This document shows positions 6,898 through 8,001 of a stretch of 8,001 nucleotides of DNA, one piece after another. The translations under genes were made by a program, and so were the position numbers. The DNA lies in NCBI GenBank assembly GCA_030426445.1, contig JAUHYS010000088.1, positions 1 to 8,001 of the forward strand, given 5' to 3'. This DNA comes from a bacterium (GTDB lineage: Bacteria; UBA10199; DSSB01). The first letter of the stretch is position 1. The number at the start of each line of letters is the position of its first letter. Below the pieces are notes generated by a model. It made no database searches, was not told the origin of the DNA, and saw only the letters and a program-made list of their open reading frames with translations.

Positions 6898-8001
6898 TTA
6901 TTTCTTTAATTGGATGCCCAGTCCATCCCAAATTTCATCGATGCGTTTTTTAGTGACTTCATCCATGACAATATCTTGAGGCCAAATGCGGTCATAGCCT
7001 TCTTCTTTCCATTTTCGGGTGGCGTCGATGCCCATTTTGCTACCCACAAATTGTTGGGGTGAGGCGTGGTCGAGGTGGTCGACAGGGCCTTCAACAAAAC
7101 AAATGTCTCTTTTTGGGTCGATGTTATTGCTAACCCGCCATAGGATTTCAGTCGTGTCTTGAACATTGACATCATGGTCAACCACCACAAAACATTTGCA
7201 AAACATCATCTGTCCCATGCCCCAGAGGCTGTGCATGATTTTTTGTGCATGCCCCGGGTAGCTTTTTTCGATGCTTAAAATACAGAGATTATGAAAACAG
7301 GCTTCGGCGGGTAGATTCATGTCTTTGACTTCGGGAAAAGTGACCTGCACCAGGGGTAGAAAAAGCCTTTCGGTGGCCTTGCCTAAAAACTCATCTTCCA
7401 TGGGAGGGATGCCCACAATCGTTGTGAGATAAGTTGGGTTTTTGCGTTGAGTCATTTTTGTGATGTGGAATCTTGGAAATTTTTCTACCGGCGTATAATA
7501 GCCCGTATGGTCGCCAAAAGGCCCTTCGTCGACGAGTTCTTCGTTGGGGTCGATATAACCCTCTAAAATAAAGTCGGCACTGGCTGGAACTTCGATATCT
7601 TGCGTGAGGCATTTGACCATGGGAATGCGTTCTCCCTTGAGAAAGCCCGCAAACATGAACTCATCGGCTTGTGGGGGCAGAGGAGCTGTGGCGGTATAAG
7701 TCAGAGTGGGGTCGCCTCCAATGGCGACTGCCACCGGAATTTTTTTTTGTTTTTGCTGATAGAGTTTATAATGATGGGCTCCCGTTTTATGAATTTGCCA
7801 ATGCATGGCCGTCGAAGTTTTATCCAAGACTTGCATGCGATACAGGCCCACATTGCGGCGGCCACTTTCGGGGTCTTTGGTGATGACCATCGGAAGCGTG
7901 ATGAATTTTCCTCCATCGTTGGGCCAGCACTTTAAAATCGGAAGTTTATCCAGGTCAACTTCGTTCCACACAATTTCTTGGCAGGGGGCCGTCTTGGTAA
8001 C
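6898..8001 (-). CDS. ubiD: UbiD-family prenylated-FMN-dependent decarboxylase (5' end outside window)
   Basis: This is the C-terminal 367 residues of a UbiD-family decarboxylase; E. coli UbiD has about 497, so roughly 125 N-terminal residues are missing. The frame stays open to base 8001 and reads VTKTAPCQEIVWNEVDLDKL, matching the family's conserved GAPCQ segment, so the GTG at 7971 is an internal Val codon. Numbering from 8001, I see RRNVGLYR (48-55, metal/cofactor Asn50), HWQIHKTGAHH (67-77), LEGYI (146-150, metal Glu147) and DEGPFGDHTGYY (158-169) with the acidic residues Glu159 and Asp164. GSKMGIDATRKW lies near the end. UbiD removes the carboxylate of 4-hydroxy-3-polyprenylbenzoate in ubiquinone synthesis and needs prenyl-FMN made by UbiX. 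The segment is closest to true UbiD in layout, but UbiD relatives act on other aromatic acids and in menaquinone routes, so the substrate is inferred. It converges on the SPOR gene. G+C is about 50% in the lines I counted, above its neighbours. Confidence 0.9.
   Translation of the reverse strand, partial: VTKTAPCQEIVWNEVDLDKLPILKCWPNDGGKFITLPMVITKDPESGRRNVGLYRMQVLDKTSTAMHWQIHKTGAHHYKLYQQKQKKIPVAVAIGGDPTLTYTATAPLPPQADEFMFAGFLKGERIPMVKCLTQDIEVPASADFILEGYIDPNEELVDEGPFGDHTGYYTPVEKFPRFHITKMTQRKNPTYLTTIVGIPPMEDEFLGKATERLFLPLVQVTFPEVKDMNLPAEACFHNLCILSIEKSYPGHAQKIMHSLWGMGQMMFCKCFVVVDHDVNVQDTTEILWRVSNNIDPKRDICFVEGPVDHLDHASPQQFVGSKMGIDATRKWKEEGYDRIWPQDIVMDEVTKKRIDEIWDGLGIQLKK

Noticed and set aside
6894..6899. 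AAGCTT palindrome as an operator half-site
   Set aside because: It is a six-base palindrome between convergent 3' ends, is common by chance and has no promoter nearby.
6890..6907. Possible bidirectional terminator hairpin between SPOR and UbiD
   Set aside because: The stem is six A/T-rich pairs (AAAGAA with TTCTTT) with one G-C pair, too weak to call an intrinsic terminator.
7600..7935. Plus-strand open frame opposite UbiD
   Set aside because: It overlaps conserved UbiD codons on the other strand, and its product has no family features; the higher G+C of this segment makes long antisense frames likely by chance.
7969..7971. GTG as the start codon of the UbiD gene
   Set aside because: The frame continues to 8001 with conserved UbiD sequence (TAPCQE), so the GTG is an internal Val codon.
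1..8001. Defence system, prophage, CRISPR array or insertion sequence
   Set aside because: No repeat array, transposase, integrase or phage-like gene is visible, and every gene belongs to a known housekeeping, envelope or signalling family.

Overview
The window is about 8 kb of densely packed bacterial coding sequence with no RNA genes, mobile elements or CRISPR arrays that I can see. It points to a Gram-negative bacterium: three proteins carry export or membrane-anchor signals, one has a SPOR (peptidoglycan-binding) domain, and one is a UbiD-type quinone-pathway decarboxylase. A eukaryotic-like Ser/Thr kinase with the catalytic loop HRDISPQN and a C-terminal PEGA-like region recalls delta-type proteobacteria (Myxococcota, Bdellovibrionota and related candidate phyla). 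The placement is an inference from family resemblance; the low G+C (about 35-40% in the lines I counted) fits Bdellovibrionota-like or candidate lineages better than classical myxobacteria.

Layout. Five genes run left to right from the left edge to 6885 and look like one transcription unit: the 3' part of the Ser/Thr kinase gene (cut by the left edge, stop at 1592), two M16-family zinc-peptidase homologues (1583-3088 and 3085-4488), arginyl-tRNA synthetase argS (4512-6185), and a membrane-anchored SPOR-domain protein (6187-6885). The junctions are a 10-base overlap, a 4-base ATGA overlap, a 23-base gap and a 1-base gap. A UbiD-family decarboxylase gene then converges from the right (6898 to beyond 8001, minus strand, 5' end outside the window), with 12 bases between the two stop codons.

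How the genes may work together. The two M16 proteins look like the two halves of one M16B-type enzyme: the first keeps the HxxEH zinc site but lacks the substrate-binding Arg/Tyr pair, and the second lost HxxEH but keeps Arg/Tyr. Both have signal peptides, so a periplasmic heterodimer is likely. The kinase has one membrane segment and an outer PEGA-like region, and its stop codon lies inside the start of the protease pair, which suggests shared control of envelope processes. argS plus SPOR is a housekeeping pair at the end of the unit. The UbiD gene has clearly higher G+C (about 50%) than the rest.

I see no wholly new system. The most interesting points are the kinase-protease translational linkage, the split active site of the M16 pair, and the composition step at the UbiD gene.
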